This document shows positions 1-10,700 of a stretch of 64,000 nucleotides of DNA, piece after piece. Position 1 is the stretch's first letter, and every line of letters starts with the position of its first letter. Position numbers and translations under genes: made by a program. The notes under the pieces are model-generated. The model saw nothing but the letters and a program-made list of their open reading frames with translations. It did not search any database and was not told the origin of the DNA. The stretch spans positions 682,001-746,000 of the forward strand of contig JACKEV010000007.1 in NCBI GenBank assembly GCA_020632795.1, in the 5' to 3' direction. Origin of the DNA: Alphaproteobacteria bacterium (GTDB lineage Bacteria; Myxococcota_A; UBA796; CAJQPC01).

Positions 1-512
1 TCGGGGAGGACCTTCTTGGAAAGCTCGAGCTGGGCGGCCTTGGGGCGGGGGGAGAGCCAGAGGTAGCCGTGGGTGTCGACGAACTGCACCATCGCGCTGC
101 GGGCGTCGGGGGGGACCGCCTCCAGGGACTGGCCGGTGAACGCGGCCAGGAAGGGGTCGTCGCCCTCGCTGGGGCGCCGGTAGGCCACGGTGGGCAGGTC
201 GGCCTCCACCGGGATGACCACCCGGCACACCAGGCTGGTCTCATGCCGGGAGTAGGTGCCCGCGCCCGCCCGAACGCTGACCACGGTCACGGCGGCCGGG
301 CGCCCGTCCACGTCGCCGGTGTACCAGGGCGGGATCTGCGCCAGGCGGGGGTTGGCCTGGGTGAAGCCCAGCGCCGCCCCCAGCTCTGCGGCTTGGGGGT
401 CGCCGATCTGGCCCTTGGCCTTGCCCAGGGACATGCCCAGGACCACCGCCACGATGAGGATCAGGGCGACCGCGGCGCCCGCGAGGACGATACCGATGCT
501 GACCAAGGGCAC
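1..512 (-). CDS. Membrane-anchored protein of unknown function, 3' end cut by the window
   Basis: About 170 residues are visible before the window edge. A strongly hydrophobic segment within the first 30 residues is followed by a hydrophilic part, so this is a bitopic membrane protein or a secreted protein with an uncleaved anchor. I do not recognise the family. It lies 33 bp downstream of the DUF4157 gene on the same strand and is probably co-transcribed with it, so it may serve that protein. The start is uncertain: GTG at 512 and an in-frame TTG two codons later are both possible, and an AGAGG sequence fits the TTG better. Confidence 0.6.
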   Translation of the reverse strand, partial: MPLVSIGIVLAGAAVALILIVAVVLGMSLGKAKGQIGDPQAAELGAALGFTQANPRLAQIPPWYTGDVDGRPAAVTVVSVRAGAGTYSRHETSLVCRVVIPVEADLPTVAYRRPSEGDDPFLAAFTGQSLEAVPPDARSAMVQFVDTHGYLWLSPRPKAAQLELSKKVLP

Positions 513-545
513 CTCTGGTGTCCGGGGAGCGATGCTTTAACCCGC

Positions 546-3500
546 TCAGCAGCCGATGGCCGAGGCGACCTCTGCCAGGATGTTGGCGTTGCTCCAGAAG
601 GTGTCCATGGCCTGCTGGCCGCTCTGGCCGCCCTGGGCCAGCGCGGTGCGGTAGGCGAGCTGGGCGCGGATCTTGAGGCGGAAGTTGTTCGCGTGCCAGT
701 CGGGCTGCTCGTCGGCCAGCTCGTCCATGCGGGCGGAGATGATCTGCCAGGCCTGGCCCACGGCGTCCAGCTCGCCCTGGGGCACCTCAGGGGCGTAGGC
801 CTGCTCGACCGAGTCAGCGTGATCGGCCTTCCACTGGTCGACCGCCTGCTGGGCGGTGGAGCGCATGTACTCCTTGAACTCGTCAAGACGGGCCTGGAAG
901 CCCTGGTCCTCGACGTTCTGGGCCCAGCGGTTGGCGGCCTCGACGCACCAGTCGACCGCCGCGGCGAAGTCGATCTCGCCCAGGACCTCCCAGTCGGCGA
1001 AGGCCTCCAGCAGGCTGGCCACGCCGTCGACCACCGTGCGGTGGGCCTCCTGGAGCATGGTCTCGACCTCGCCGCCCTCGCGCACCGCGTCCTCGATGCT
1101 GGTGAGCTGATCCTGGGCCCAGGAGGTCTGGGACTCGACGAACTGGTCGATCTGGGGCAGCCACTGGTCGCGCACGTTGCGGATGCCGCTGGCGATGCGG
1201 TTGAGCAGGCTGTTGAAGGCGTCGAGGGCCCACTGGTAGGTCCAGCTCGGGACCCAGGAGGGGATGCCCAGGCGGTCGCCGGTCATGTGCCAGCCCTCGA
1301 CGGTGCTGGCGGCGGTCTCGGCGAAGTTGTGGACCGTGCCCCCGGCGTCGGCGATGGTGTTGACCTTCTCCAGGAAGTCGTTGACGTGGGGGATGCTGTC
1401 GCGGATGGCCTGGAGCGAGACCTCCTGCTGGCGCAGGGCCTCAGCCAGGTTCTCGGCCATCAGGTCGAGGGGCTCCTTGGCGTCACGGATCCACTGGGCC
1501 AGGGTCTCGATGCCCGGGCCGAGGAACTGGTCCATGAGCTGGGCGTTGGCCCGTAGGAAGGCCGCGACGCCGCCGTGGGTGGCGGTGTCCGCGGAGTTCA
1601 GGAAGTCCGCGCCCCAGCCGGCGAAGCGCCCGATCCAGGCCGAGGGCGACAGGAAGTCGGAGTAGGCCTGCAGGGCCGAGCCCGGCTGCGGGTTGGTGAT
1701 GTCGTTGATGAGCTTCTGGGTCCACTTGGGGTTGTCGCCCTCGAGGTCGGCCCAGGCCGTGTCGAACTCGCCCTGGGTCGCGTCCCGGGCGGCCCCCAGG
1801 ATGCCGGCCACCTGGCCGTCGCCGCTGACCTGGGAGGGCTCGATGTAGTGCCCGCCGAACAGCCCGTCGGTGCTGTAGGCCATGGCGTCGCCCAGGCCCA
1901 TGTGGTACATCAGGTTGCCGAAGGACTGGGTCCCGGTGAGCCAGGAGTCCTTGCCCCGGTTGATCTGCTCGCCCACGGTGCCGACGGTGTCGCTCTTGAC
2001 GCCGAGCATGCCGCTGAGGGCCTTGTCGCCCGCGATCTCGCGGAAGGTCTTGCCGGCGGCCTCGGCCATGTCCTCGCCCACCTCGCCAGGCAGGGCGTTG
2101 GCGGTGCCCATCGAGCCCAGGGTGCTGACCAGGCCGATGAAGTCGACCACCGCGTCGATGGCGCTGCCCCGGGCGAGGGTGCGGTACTGGCCCGCGCGCC
2201 GGAAGTCCCGGTTGCGCTCGGCCTCCTGGGCCTGGACCACGTTGTGGACGAGGCTGATGACCGAGCAGGTGGTCTTGATGGTGTCGCAGGTCGCGCCGAT
2301 GGCGTCGCCCCAGGTGCCGCAGAACGCGACCACCGCCGCGAGCGGCGCGCCGACCACGCTGATGGCCGCGACGTCCTCGACCACGGTGGCCAGGTCGCCC
2401 AGGTTGCCGACCACGCTGCCCACGAGGTCCGCGACGTTGCGGATGATGTTGACCCACATGCCGAAGTTGTCGTCGAGCTGGCTGTAGGTCTCGGCGCTGG
2501 ACCAGATGTCCTTGATGCCGTGGGCGATGTGGAAGATGGAGCCGATGCCGGGGATCGCCTTCATCGCCCCGGTGAACATCGCGTCGAGGCCCGCCGCGCC
2601 CGCGCCGGTGACGAGGTTGAGGGCGCTGCGCACCCCCGGCGGGGTCTCTGCGGGCAGGAAGCGGTCGAGGGTGCTGCCGGTCAGCCCGGCCATCTCCAGG
2701 TCCAGCTCGCCGATCTTGGCGTCGTACTCGGAGCGGTCCCAGTGGGTCTCCATGTAGTAGTCGACGAAGCCGTCCAGCTCGACAGGGCCGCCGCCGCCGC
2801 CACCGCCGCCACCGCCTGCGGCGCCACCGCCACCACCGCCGCCGCCCGGCGGGTCATTGCCGGTGCCGCTGCTGCCGTCGTCGGCCTCGGGGCCGTTGCC
2901 GTCGGTGCCCTCGGGCGGGGCCTCGACCTCTTCGTCACCGACGCCGACGTCCTCGCCCTGGATCTCCTCCTCGTCCTGGGCCTCCTCGCCCTCGGTCTCG
3001 CGGGAGGGGTGCTCGCCGTCCTCCTCCTGGGCCTGGGCGTCAGCCTCCTCCTGCTGCTCGATGGTGAGGTTGGGCTCGGGGACCTCGGTGGGGGCGTCCT
3101 CCTGGGTGGCGACGCCGTCGGTCTGGGGACGATCGGGGTTGGTGTGCTCGGTGTCCTGGGAGGGCATCTGCGCCTGGCGGTCGCGCTCGTTGCGCTCGTG
3201 CTCCTCGACGGCCTTCCGGACCTCCTGCGCGGCCTCCTGGGCGGCGGCGCTGGTGCGGGCGCGGTCCTGGGTCTGGTCGACCTGCTGGCCGGAGCCATCG
3301 CCGGGGTCGCGGGCGGTGAGCCGGGCGACCGGGGCCTCGGGGGAGGGGGCCGCCGCGTCGAGCCCGGCGTCGGGCTGGACCTCGCGGTCGAGCAGCGGCG
3401 CCTCGGGCAGCTCGGGGCCCTGCTGGGCGAAGGCCTGGCCGAAGTGCTCGGCCTCGCGCTCCACCGTGTCGCCGGGGGTGGTGACCGGGACCCCGCCCTC

Positions 3501-4148
3501 GACGTCGGAGGCCTGGCCGGTGCGGCCCTCCAGGTGCTGGACGACGTGGGTGACCTCGTGGCCCAGGATCTCGTCGCCGGTGGGGGTGCCGGGCTGGAAG
3601 GCGCCGGGCCCGAAGACGATGTGCTCGCCCTGGGTGAAGGCGACCGCGTTGACCCCGCGCGCGGCCCGGTTGGCGGCGGCGTCGGTGTGGACCCGCACGC
3701 CGGCGAGGTCGCGGCCGAAGGCGGCCTCCAGGCGCGCCCGCACCGGGCTGGGCAGGGGTTGGCCGGCGCGACGCAGGACCTGCTCGACCGCGCCGCTGGC
3801 GTCCTCCTCCTGACCGGGGTGATCGTCCGCGCGGCGCATCACGCCGAGCATGGCCTGGTTGGAGGAGTTGGGGGAGCCCATGGACTCGCCGGGCATGCCC
3901 ACGGCGCCGAGCGCCATGTCGGCGGCCACCAGCGGCCCGAGCCCGGCGATGGTCTCGCCGTTCAGGGCGCCCTGGACGACGTCGTTGCCCAGCAGGCTGT
4001 GGTAGTGCCGCGTGGTCTGCGGCCCGATCTGCTCATCGGAGGCCGGGGCGCGCGCGACGCGCTCGTCCCGATCGCCGGGGCGCGTGGCGTTGACGTTGGC
4101 GGGCGGAGGCGGACGTCGGGCGGTCTGGGTGTCCGGTTCGCGGGCCAT
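546..4148 (-). CDS. eCIS-core (DUF4157) domain protein, 1200 aa, putative injected effector
   Basis: The DUF4157 domain covers about residues 125-240. It contains the metalloprotease-like HEVTH motif at 197-201, preceded by the family pattern of an FGRDL..VRVHTD segment and a VFGPG turn. Proteins with this domain are widely associated with extracellular contractile injection systems, usually as cargo. After the domain comes a long Glu/Gln/Asp-rich low-complexity region (about 285-430), a pure Gly tract (about 435-454), and a hydrophobic helical region (about 505-640) that could insert in membranes. The C-terminal half is helical with no recognised toxin domain. The start is backed by GGAGG 6 bp upstream. 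No sheath, tube or baseplate gene is in view, so the injection link is inference; the domain call is firm. Confidence 0.85.
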   Translation of the reverse strand: MAREPDTQTARRPPPPANVNATRPGDRDERVARAPASDEQIGPQTTRHYHSLLGNDVVQGALNGETIAGLGPLVAADMALGAVGMPGESMGSPNSSNQAMLGVMRRADDHPGQEEDASGAVEQVLRRAGQPLPSPVRARLEAAFGRDLAGVRVHTDAAANRAARGVNAVAFTQGEHIVFGPGAFQPGTPTGDEILGHEVTHVVQHLEGRTGQASDVEGGVPVTTPGDTVEREAEHFGQAFAQQGPELPEAPLLDREVQPDAGLDAAAPSPEAPVARLTARDPGDGSGQQVDQTQDRARTSAAAQEAAQEVRKAVEEHERNERDRQAQMPSQDTEHTNPDRPQTDGVATQEDAPTEVPEPNLTIEQQEEADAQAQEEDGEHPSRETEGEEAQDEEEIQGEDVGVGDEEVEAPPEGTDGNGPEADDGSSGTGNDPPGGGGGGGGAAGGGGGGGGGGPVELDGFVDYYMETHWDRSEYDAKIGELDLEMAGLTGSTLDRFLPAETPPGVRSALNLVTGAGAAGLDAMFTGAMKAIPGIGSIFHIAHGIKDIWSSAETYSQLDDNFGMWVNIIRNVADLVGSVVGNLGDLATVVEDVAAISVVGAPLAAVVAFCGTWGDAIGATCDTIKTTCSVISLVHNVVQAQEAERNRDFRRAGQYRTLARGSAIDAVVDFIGLVSTLGSMGTANALPGEVGEDMAEAAGKTFREIAGDKALSGMLGVKSDTVGTVGEQINRGKDSWLTGTQSFGNLMYHMGLGDAMAYSTDGLFGGHYIEPSQVSGDGQVAGILGAARDATQGEFDTAWADLEGDNPKWTQKLINDITNPQPGSALQAYSDFLSPSAWIGRFAGWGADFLNSADTATHGGVAAFLRANAQLMDQFLGPGIETLAQWIRDAKEPLDLMAENLAEALRQQEVSLQAIRDSIPHVNDFLEKVNTIADAGGTVHNFAETAASTVEGWHMTGDRLGIPSWVPSWTYQWALDAFNSLLNRIASGIRNVRDQWLPQIDQFVESQTSWAQDQLTSIEDAVREGGEVETMLQEAHRTVVDGVASLLEAFADWEVLGEIDFAAAVDWCVEAANRWAQNVEDQGFQARLDEFKEYMRSTAQQAVDQWKADHADSVEQAYAPEVPQGELDAVGQAWQIISARMDELADEQPDWHANNFRLKIRAQLAYRTALAQGGQSGQQAMDTFWSNANILAEVASAIGC
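2787..2846 (-). repeat. GGC/GGT codon run encoding a polyglycine linker
   Basis: Twenty consecutive codons of the DUF4157 protein are nearly all glycine, broken by two alanines. The run joins the acidic low-complexity region to the hydrophobic half. Such a triplet run is prone to slippage and may vary in length between strains. Confidence 0.8.
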
Positions 4149-4265
4149 GCGGGACCTCCGGCGGCTCTCTTCGGGGCAGAGAGATGGATAATCGAGCAGA
4201 TTAGGGAGTATACCGCATCCACGCCCATCGCGGTGGACAAGCTGCGTGACAGAGCGCGGTTCGGG

Positions 4266-5414
4266 CTATCGCAGCGCGCCGATCAGCAGCATTCCCAGCC
4301 CGAGGGCGGCCCCGGTCACGCCCAGCGTGGCGTACATCGTGGGGATCGAGCTGGCCTCGACCAGCGGCTGGCTGATCAGCGGGGCGATGAACTGCCCCAG
4401 GAACATCGCGGTCGTCATGCCCCCCAGCGCGCGCCCCCGGGCGGCGTCCGGCGCGATGTCCGAAACCCAGTTGGACACGGTCGGCACCATGATCGAGAAG
4501 CCCGCCCCCATGATGGCCAGCCCCACCCAGATCACGGGGTAGCTGCCCGCCACCAGCAGCGAGGTCAGCCCCACCCCGGAGGTCAGGAAGCCCAGGGACA
4601 GCAGCGTCCACCGCGAGAAGCGCTGCGCCACCCGCCCATAGGGCACCGACGCCGCCGCGAAGGACACGGTGGGCACCGCGATCGTCAGCCCGATCATCAT
4701 GCCGCCCGCGCCGAACAGCTCCTTGAGGTGGAAGGGGATCTGCACCGGCACGGTGTAGAACATCACCTGCGCGAAGGCCGTGCCCGCGTACAGCCCCAGC
4801 AGCGGGCCCCAGGGCATCGCCGCGCCGTCGCCGCCGCCGTCTTCGCGCGGGGGCGGCTCGGTCAGGGACAGCGCGCACAGCGGCAGGAACAAGAACCCCG
4901 CGGCGTAGGTGGCGAACACGTACCGCCAGCCCAGCTCGGAGAGCGCCCCGCCGATCAGCAGGAAGATCACGCCGCCGCCGCCCATCATGCTGGCCTGGAG
5001 CCCCAGCATGCGGGCGCGAGCGTCGCCCGCGTAGAGGTCGGTGATCAGCGTCGTCGCCGCCGTCATCAGCCCCGCCACCCCCAGGCCCAGGGCCGCCCGG
5101 GTCAACAGCAGCATGAAGATGTCGTCCTGCAGCCCGCCGGCCACCCCCGCGAGCGCGTAGAGCAGCACCGAGGCCATCAGCAGGCGCACCCGCCCGAAGC
5201 GGTCGACCAGCAGCCCGGCCAGCGGCGCGGTCAGGGCGATCATCAGCGCCGGCAGGGTCAGCACCAGCCGGACGAGCAGGCCCGCGCGGGGGACCTCCGA
5301 GAAGAAGGCCTCCAGCGCGGGCAGGGAGGGGGAGATGGCCGCCCCGGCCATGATCGTGAGCGTGCTGACCAGGAGCAGCGTGGCGGCGGTGAAGCGCGAC
5401 GGGGTCTCGGGCAC
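4266..5414 (-). CDS. Major facilitator superfamily (MFS) transporter
   Basis: The 382-residue protein has about twelve hydrophobic segments and no signal peptide, normal for an MFS permease. The first inter-helix loop carries the family motif in the form GLLVDRFGRVRLL (about residues 66-78), and a central hydrophilic loop near 190-205 separates the two six-helix halves. The layout resembles drug/proton antiporters (DHA type) more than sugar permeases, but the substrate cannot be read from sequence. The start has a perfect GGAGG five bases upstream. It follows the secreted cyclase-fold gene after 56 bp on the same strand. Confidence 0.85.
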   Translation of the reverse strand: MPETPSRFTAATLLLVSTLTIMAGAAISPSLPALEAFFSEVPRAGLLVRLVLTLPALMIALTAPLAGLLVDRFGRVRLLMASVLLYALAGVAGGLQDDIFMLLLTRAALGLGVAGLMTAATTLITDLYAGDARARMLGLQASMMGGGGVIFLLIGGALSELGWRYVFATYAAGFLFLPLCALSLTEPPPREDGGGDGAAMPWGPLLGLYAGTAFAQVMFYTVPVQIPFHLKELFGAGGMMIGLTIAVPTVSFAAASVPYGRVAQRFSRWTLLSLGFLTSGVGLTSLLVAGSYPVIWVGLAIMGAGFSIMVPTVSNWVSDIAPDAARGRALGGMTTAMFLGQFIAPLISQPLVEASSIPTMYATLGVTGAALGLGMLLIGALR

Positions 5415-5470
5415 GGCGGCCTCCGAATTCCCCTCTCACCCGTTCGGAGGCGCCGCGCCCGTGGTTCCGC

Positions 5471-6790
5471 TTACAGGGTCGGGGTGACCTCCTGCAGGGT
5501 GGCGCCGCTGGGGCGCAGCTCGGCGCGTCCGTCGTCCGTCGTGGTGCGCGACCGCTTGCCCTTGAGGTCGGCCCAGTCGTCCGCCGCGAGGGTCATCACC
5601 GCGCCGGCCGTCACGAACACCGGGCTGGTGATGCAGTGGTGCCCGGCCCAGGAGCCGTCGGCGTTCTGGATGCTGAGCAGGTACTGGCCGACCTTCTCGT
5701 CCCACTGGCTCCAGGTCTTGCCGCCCTCCTCGGCCAGGGCGTCGCTGATCATCATGTAGGAGAGCATCTCCTCGCCGCCGATGCTGCCGAAGCCGGTCAT
5801 GAGCGCCTCGGCCTGGGTGGAGACGCGGGTGTTCATGGCGTCCTGGGCGACCTGGGCGCGCCGGGCGTTCTCGCCGCCCCGATCGGCGGCCTTCTGGCTG
5901 TTGCGCAGGCTGCCGGCGGCGGCGTACAGCTCCACGCCCGCGCCCGCGCTGGCGTCCACCCGCCCGTCCTCGGAGACGTTGCCGGCCTGGTAGGCCTCGG
6001 CGCGGTCGAGCACGTCCTCGCGCACCTCGACGCCGTTCTCCATCGCGGTGTACAGGCTCATCGCGGCGATCGAGCTGGAGAGCACCGGCGCCCAGCCGTT
6101 GCTGTCGAAGCTGCCGTCGGCCTGCTGGGCCATCTGGACCTTGCCGATGACGTAGTCGAGGGCGTGGGCGACCTTGCCGTTGGTCTCGTCGTCGAAGCGG
6201 CCGGAGACCTCGCCCAGGGCGAGCGCGGCCAGGTGGGTGTCGACGAGCTGGCCCAGCTTGTACTGGGGCTGGGTGCCCTCGGGGGTGTTCAGGCGGGGGC
6301 TGTGGGGGTCGCTGGTCTCGATGGCCTTGACGATGTGCAGCGCGCCATCCTTGATGGCCTGGGCGTGGGCCTGTCCGCCGTCCGCGTCCCGCACCAGGGC
6401 CAGCACGGCGACGGCGGTGGTGGCGACGTCGGAGGTCTGCTGGGCGCTGGCGTCGCCCCAGGCGCCGGCGCCCCAGCCGCCGTCGCGGTTCTGGATCTGC
6501 ACCAGCCACTTCGCGCCCAGGGCGCGGGCCTCGTCGGGGTTCTTCGCGCTGCTGGCGCCCTGACCGTGCTGGATGCCCTGGCGCGCGCTGTAGATGCCGC
6601 GCTCGGGGATCGCGACGTCGATGTCGGGGTAGGCGGGCCCACCGTACTCGTAGTCGGGCATGACCTCGACGGGGCCGCCGTAGGCGAGGGCGTCCTCGGG
6701 CAGGCCAGGGGCCTTCTCGGGGCCGGCCAGGGCGACGCCAGCGAGGGAGAGCAGGAAGGAGGCAGAGATCAGGAATGCGCGAGCGGTCAT
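5471..6790 (-). CDS. Secreted prenyltransferase/squalene-cyclase-repeat protein
   Basis: The 439-residue protein starts with a clear signal peptide ending near ALAG. I chose the ATG at 6790 over an upstream in-frame start because it has GAGGA at good spacing and places the signal peptide at the N terminus. The body contains repeats of the terpenoid-cyclase (alpha/alpha) toroid type: two QNxDGGWG/QNADGSW-like motifs near residues 98-106 and 376-384, plus a QQADGSF copy near 226. In squalene and oxidosqualene cyclases these QW motifs stabilise the barrel. Here export and the lack of an obvious DxDD acid motif argue against a terpene cyclase; secreted relatives in planctomycetes and myxobacteria are mostly uncharacterised. 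Confidence 0.75.
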   Translation of the reverse strand: MTARAFLISASFLLSLAGVALAGPEKAPGLPEDALAYGGPVEVMPDYEYGGPAYPDIDVAIPERGIYSARQGIQHGQGASSAKNPDEARALGAKWLVQIQNRDGGWGAGAWGDASAQQTSDVATTAVAVLALVRDADGGQAHAQAIKDGALHIVKAIETSDPHSPRLNTPEGTQPQYKLGQLVDTHLAALALGEVSGRFDDETNGKVAHALDYVIGKVQMAQQADGSFDSNGWAPVLSSSIAAMSLYTAMENGVEVREDVLDRAEAYQAGNVSEDGRVDASAGAGVELYAAAGSLRNSQKAADRGGENARRAQVAQDAMNTRVSTQAEALMTGFGSIGGEEMLSYMMISDALAEEGGKTWSQWDEKVGQYLLSIQNADGSWAGHHCITSPVFVTAGAVMTLAADDWADLKGKRSRTTTDDGRAELRPSGATLQEVTPTL

Positions 6791-6915
6791 GGGGGTCCTC
6801 ACGTTGTCGACGGGGTCTGTGTTGTGTCCCGGTTGCGCCACGACAACGGCCCCCCGCGCCGGACCCTTACACCCGGCCCCCGAAAAAACGGATAATGAGG
6901 ATCCCGGAGGTGGCC

Positions 6916-7692
6916 GTGCGCGTCTTCATCGCCCTGCTTGTCAGCCTGGTCGCGCTCGCCTTCGCCGAGGATGAGCCCGACCCCGCGCCCCCCTCCGGCC
7001 AGGGCAAGGTCGTCCAGGGCACCCGGGTCTCCACCCCCGAGGAGCGCGCCGAGCAGGTCTGGGGCGGCGAGGGCGTCGGCCCCTACGGGGTGAACCGGGC
7101 CACCGCCCCCCAGAAGGAGTGGATCGACACGGTCATCCGCCAGAACTACAGCGGCGTGCGGGACTGCTACGACCTGGCCCTCAACCGCGACCCCCAGATG
7201 GCCGGCGTGGTCCGGGTGCGCATGCGGGTGGAGACCGACGGCTCGGTCCCCTGGGCCGAGATCGAGCAGAGCACCCTGGGCGACCGCCACGCCGACGCCT
7301 GCATCCTGGCGGCCCTCAAGGCGCTGGACTACTCTCGCGTCGACACCCACCAGGCCGGCTTCCTGGTCAGCCACAGCCTGATCCTGGTGCCCACCCACTA
7401 CCCCACCCGGGGGCAGCTCATGAAGAAGAACCTGCCCCTGGTCGAGCAGTGCTACGCCCAGGCCGACGCGGGCCACGAGCTGCGCGGCGCGGTGGAGATC
7501 ACCCTGCTCGTCGCCAACGGCCGGGTCGCCGACCCCCGGGTCAGCCTCAACACCACCGGCAGCGCCGAGCTGGAGGACTGCATCGCCGGCACGTTCGGGC
7601 AGTGGCGGGTGCAGAAGTCCCTCTCGGGGCGCTACAAGGTGATCATGCAGGTCGTCCCGGAGCGCGGGGTGACGCTCTTCCTCCCCGACTGA
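6916..7692 (+). CDS. Exported AgmX/PglI C-terminal-domain-like protein, two domain copies
   Basis: The 258-residue protein has a signal peptide and two TonB-C-like units at about residues 71-140 and 166-232. Each has the pattern I..n...v..CY......G.v.v...v..dG.V followed by a second Cys (C84/C129 and C179/C222), a spacing typical of the AgmX/PglI family of myxobacteria. The family is linked to gliding and envelope functions, but no catalytic role is known. GTG at 6916 is chosen because GGAGG sits five bases upstream and the signal peptide then starts the protein; an ATG seven codons earlier lacks a ribosome site. The next gene begins 46 bp downstream. Confidence 0.7.
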   Translation: MRVFIALLVSLVALAFAEDEPDPAPPSGQGKVVQGTRVSTPEERAEQVWGGEGVGPYGVNRATAPQKEWIDTVIRQNYSGVRDCYDLALNRDPQMAGVVRVRMRVETDGSVPWAEIEQSTLGDRHADACILAALKALDYSRVDTHQAGFLVSHSLILVPTHYPTRGQLMKKNLPLVEQCYAQADAGHELRGAVEITLLVANGRVADPRVSLNTTGSAELEDCIAGTFGQWRVQKSLSGRYKVIMQVVPERGVTLFLPD

Positions 7693-7738
7693 TCCCGACG
7701 GCGCCGCCGGGGTTGACGAAGCACCTTCGGAGAGCCCC

Positions 7739-10700
7739 ATGAGAAGCCGATCGTTGTGGATTCTGCTGCTGCTGGCCGCCTGCAAGGGGGATGACGGGAG
7801 TCCGGCGCCCGACCTGCGGTGGACCTCCGACGCCGCTGTGGCGGGCACCGGGCGCGCTCTGGCTGCCCTGGACGGGGGCTGGCTGGCGGCGAGCGACCAG
7901 GGGCTGTTCAACGCGGACGGCCCGGTGGCCGCCGAGGGCCTGCCCGAGGGGGCGCTGGTCTTCCTTGACGGCGTGGGCGGGGACGCGGCGCTGGCCTGGG
8001 TGCAGGGCGAGGGCCTCTACCGCAGCGCCGACGGGGGCGCGGCCTGGGCGGCGGTGTCCTCGCCGACCTCGGCCTTCTCGGCGCTGCTGAACCCGCGCGG
8101 GCTGGTGGCCCCCCGGCGCACGGCGGTGGGCGAGGGCGCGCTGTGGATGGCGGCGGTGGGCGGGCTCTTCATCAGCGAGGACGGCGGCGGGACCTGGGCG
8201 GGGGTGGACCTCTCCGACACCGGGGACTTCAACCTGCTGTTCACCGACGTCGCGGTCCGGGACGACCGGGTGGTGGCGGTGGCCCAGCTCGCCGACAGCG
8301 TGCTGCCCGCCGACTTCTCCGGGCTCTTGAGCGGCACGGTGTTCAGCTCGGACGACGGGGGCGCGAGCTGGGACGCGCTGGGCGGCGACCTGCCCGCCAG
8401 CGCCTTGATGGGCGCGGAGATCCTGCCCGACGGGCGGGCCTGCGTGGCGGCCCTCGACGGCGGCCTGTTCTGCGAGGAGGGCGACGGGTGGGCAGCGATG
8501 GGCGGCCCGGTGGACGCGGTCGCCCTGGAGCGGCTCTCCGACGGCAGCCTGGCGGTGGCCTCGGGCACCCGGGGGCTGTGGCGCTGCGACCCCGACGGCT
8601 GGACCTGGTCCGAGGCCGGGCCGGTCGCCGACCTGGAGGGCGGCGTGGCCCTGGGCACCGACGGCCGGGTCCACACCCTGGAGGAGGGCACCGGCGACGC
8701 CGCGCCCGCGCCCGGGGGCGGCACGGTCCACGTCGCCCTGTCCTTCCACACGAACCTCTACCACTCCTACCGGGGCGACACGAACGACGACGACGGCTAC
8801 GGCCAGGACATCCGGGTCATCCGGCGCATCCTGGACTGGCTGGACGCCCACCCCGAGGCCCGCGCGGACTGGGACATCGAGAACGCCTTCTCCCTGGACG
8901 GCTGGCTGGCCTCCGACGCCCCGGACATCTCCCAGCGCGTCGCCGCGCGGGTGGCGGCGGGCACCGACGACGTCCGCATCATGTCCTGGAACAACGGGGC
9001 GATGGCCTCCGAGACGCGGCCGGAGTTCGACGCCAGCGTCGTCCGGGCCCAGGAGAGCTACCGCGCGGCGTTCAGCGAGACCGTGCCCGGGGTGCAGCCC
9101 CAGGAGTGCATGTTCACCCCCGACCACATCGGCTGGTATCGGGACCACGGCGTCGACTGGATCACCCTGTTCTACTCGGCGACCGCGTTCACCGCGCTGC
9201 GCCAGGACGTCGACCTGCCCCCCGAGGCCTGGTACGACCCGGTCACCCTGCGGGACCCCCAGACCGACGCGACGATGACCTGGGTGCCGGCGTACCACCA
9301 CGGTGACGTGCTGGACCACGGCGGGCTCTCGGCCTGGGCGTCACAGATCTCGGCCTCCCGCAGCGACGACGCCCTGCTGCTCATCCACTTCGACGCCGAC
9401 GCGGAGTCCTGGGAGAACTTCGACCGGGAGCTGGACGCCCTGGCCGAGCAGGTCGCCTCGGGGCAGGTCGTGTTCACCACCATCCAGGACTACCTGGACG
9501 ACCACGCCCCCACCCACAGCGTGGACCTCCTGGGGGACGTGGCCGACGGCAACGGCGACGGCTTCCAGTCCTGGGCGGGCAAGGACTTCAACCAGAGGCT
9601 GGCGGCCGCCCTGTTCGCGTCGCGGCGGGACGCCGCCCTGGCGATGTTCCTGGCCGGGGACATCCCCGAGGTGGGCGCGCTGACCGAGCAGGCCCTCACG
9701 CCGCGGCTGCTCGGGCTGTCCACGACCCACTTCGGGCTGGCGGCGCCGTACCTGGCCGACGACCGGGTGGCGCGGGCCTGGGACTTCGCCGACGAGGCCC
9801 GCGCGCTCTCGACCGCGGCCCTGGACGCCGCGCTGCGCGAGACCGGCCCCGGCCCCGGGGAGCTGTGGCTCGTCAACGATCGGGACAGCGCCGGCCCCGC
9901 CCTGGTCGAGGTCAAGCTGGACGTGCCCAAGGACGACTGGCAGGGCGTCGACGCGTTCGCGCTCTTCGACGCCTCGGGCACGGAGCTGCCGGTGGAGGTC
10001 GGCATCCTGGGGTTGGACGACGACGCCACCCACCTGCGGCTGCGCTTCGTCGCCGAGGTGGACGCCCTCTCGGTCACGACGCTGACCTGGTCCCCCGGCG
10101 CGGCCGGATCGCGGGTCGAGGGCGGCCTGAGCGAGGACGACGTCCCGCAGATCGAGGCCCTGCGCACCCCGTTCACCGAGTGCGCGGGGGAGGCGGCCTT
10201 CTTCGAGAGCGAGGGCGCGGTCGCCCCGGAGCTGGGGCCGCGCGGGGTGCGGGCGTCCGCCGGGCTCCCTGGGAGTCTGCCCTTCTGTGACGCCGATGGG
10301 CAGCTCACCCTCACCCGGTCCACCTGGGCGGGCCTGCCCGGCGCGGTGCTGCGGGTGGACGCGACGATGGGCGCGGCGGGCGACGCCGACGACGCCGAGA
10401 GCGTGGCGCTGTCCCCCCTGGGCTGCCCGGGGACGGTGGAGACGGTGCGCTGGCAGACCTTCGGCGGCACGATCCGGGAGCGGCCCTCCCGCCCCGGGGT
10501 GGACAGTTGGAGCGGCCAGGCCGTGGACGGCTGGATGGCCCTGGGCTGCGCGGACGGCAGCGCGGTCCAGGTCGCCCACCGGGTCTCCGAGCGCAGCGCC
10601 CTGGCCCAGGCGCCCCTGCGGGAGCGCGACGGCCAGGGCTTCATCGCGCCCCTGGGCACCCTGTGGACCGCCGACCCCTGGCACGACGGCCGGGTGACCG

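Noticed and set aside
1..4148. A contractile injection system gene cluster
   Set aside because: Only the DUF4157 cargo-type protein is seen. No sheath, tube, spike, baseplate or AAA gene of an eCIS occurs in the window.
1575..5759. A 1394-codon open frame on the plus strand
   Set aside because: It is antisense to the DUF4157 and MFS genes, with low-complexity composition set by their codons and no ribosome site.
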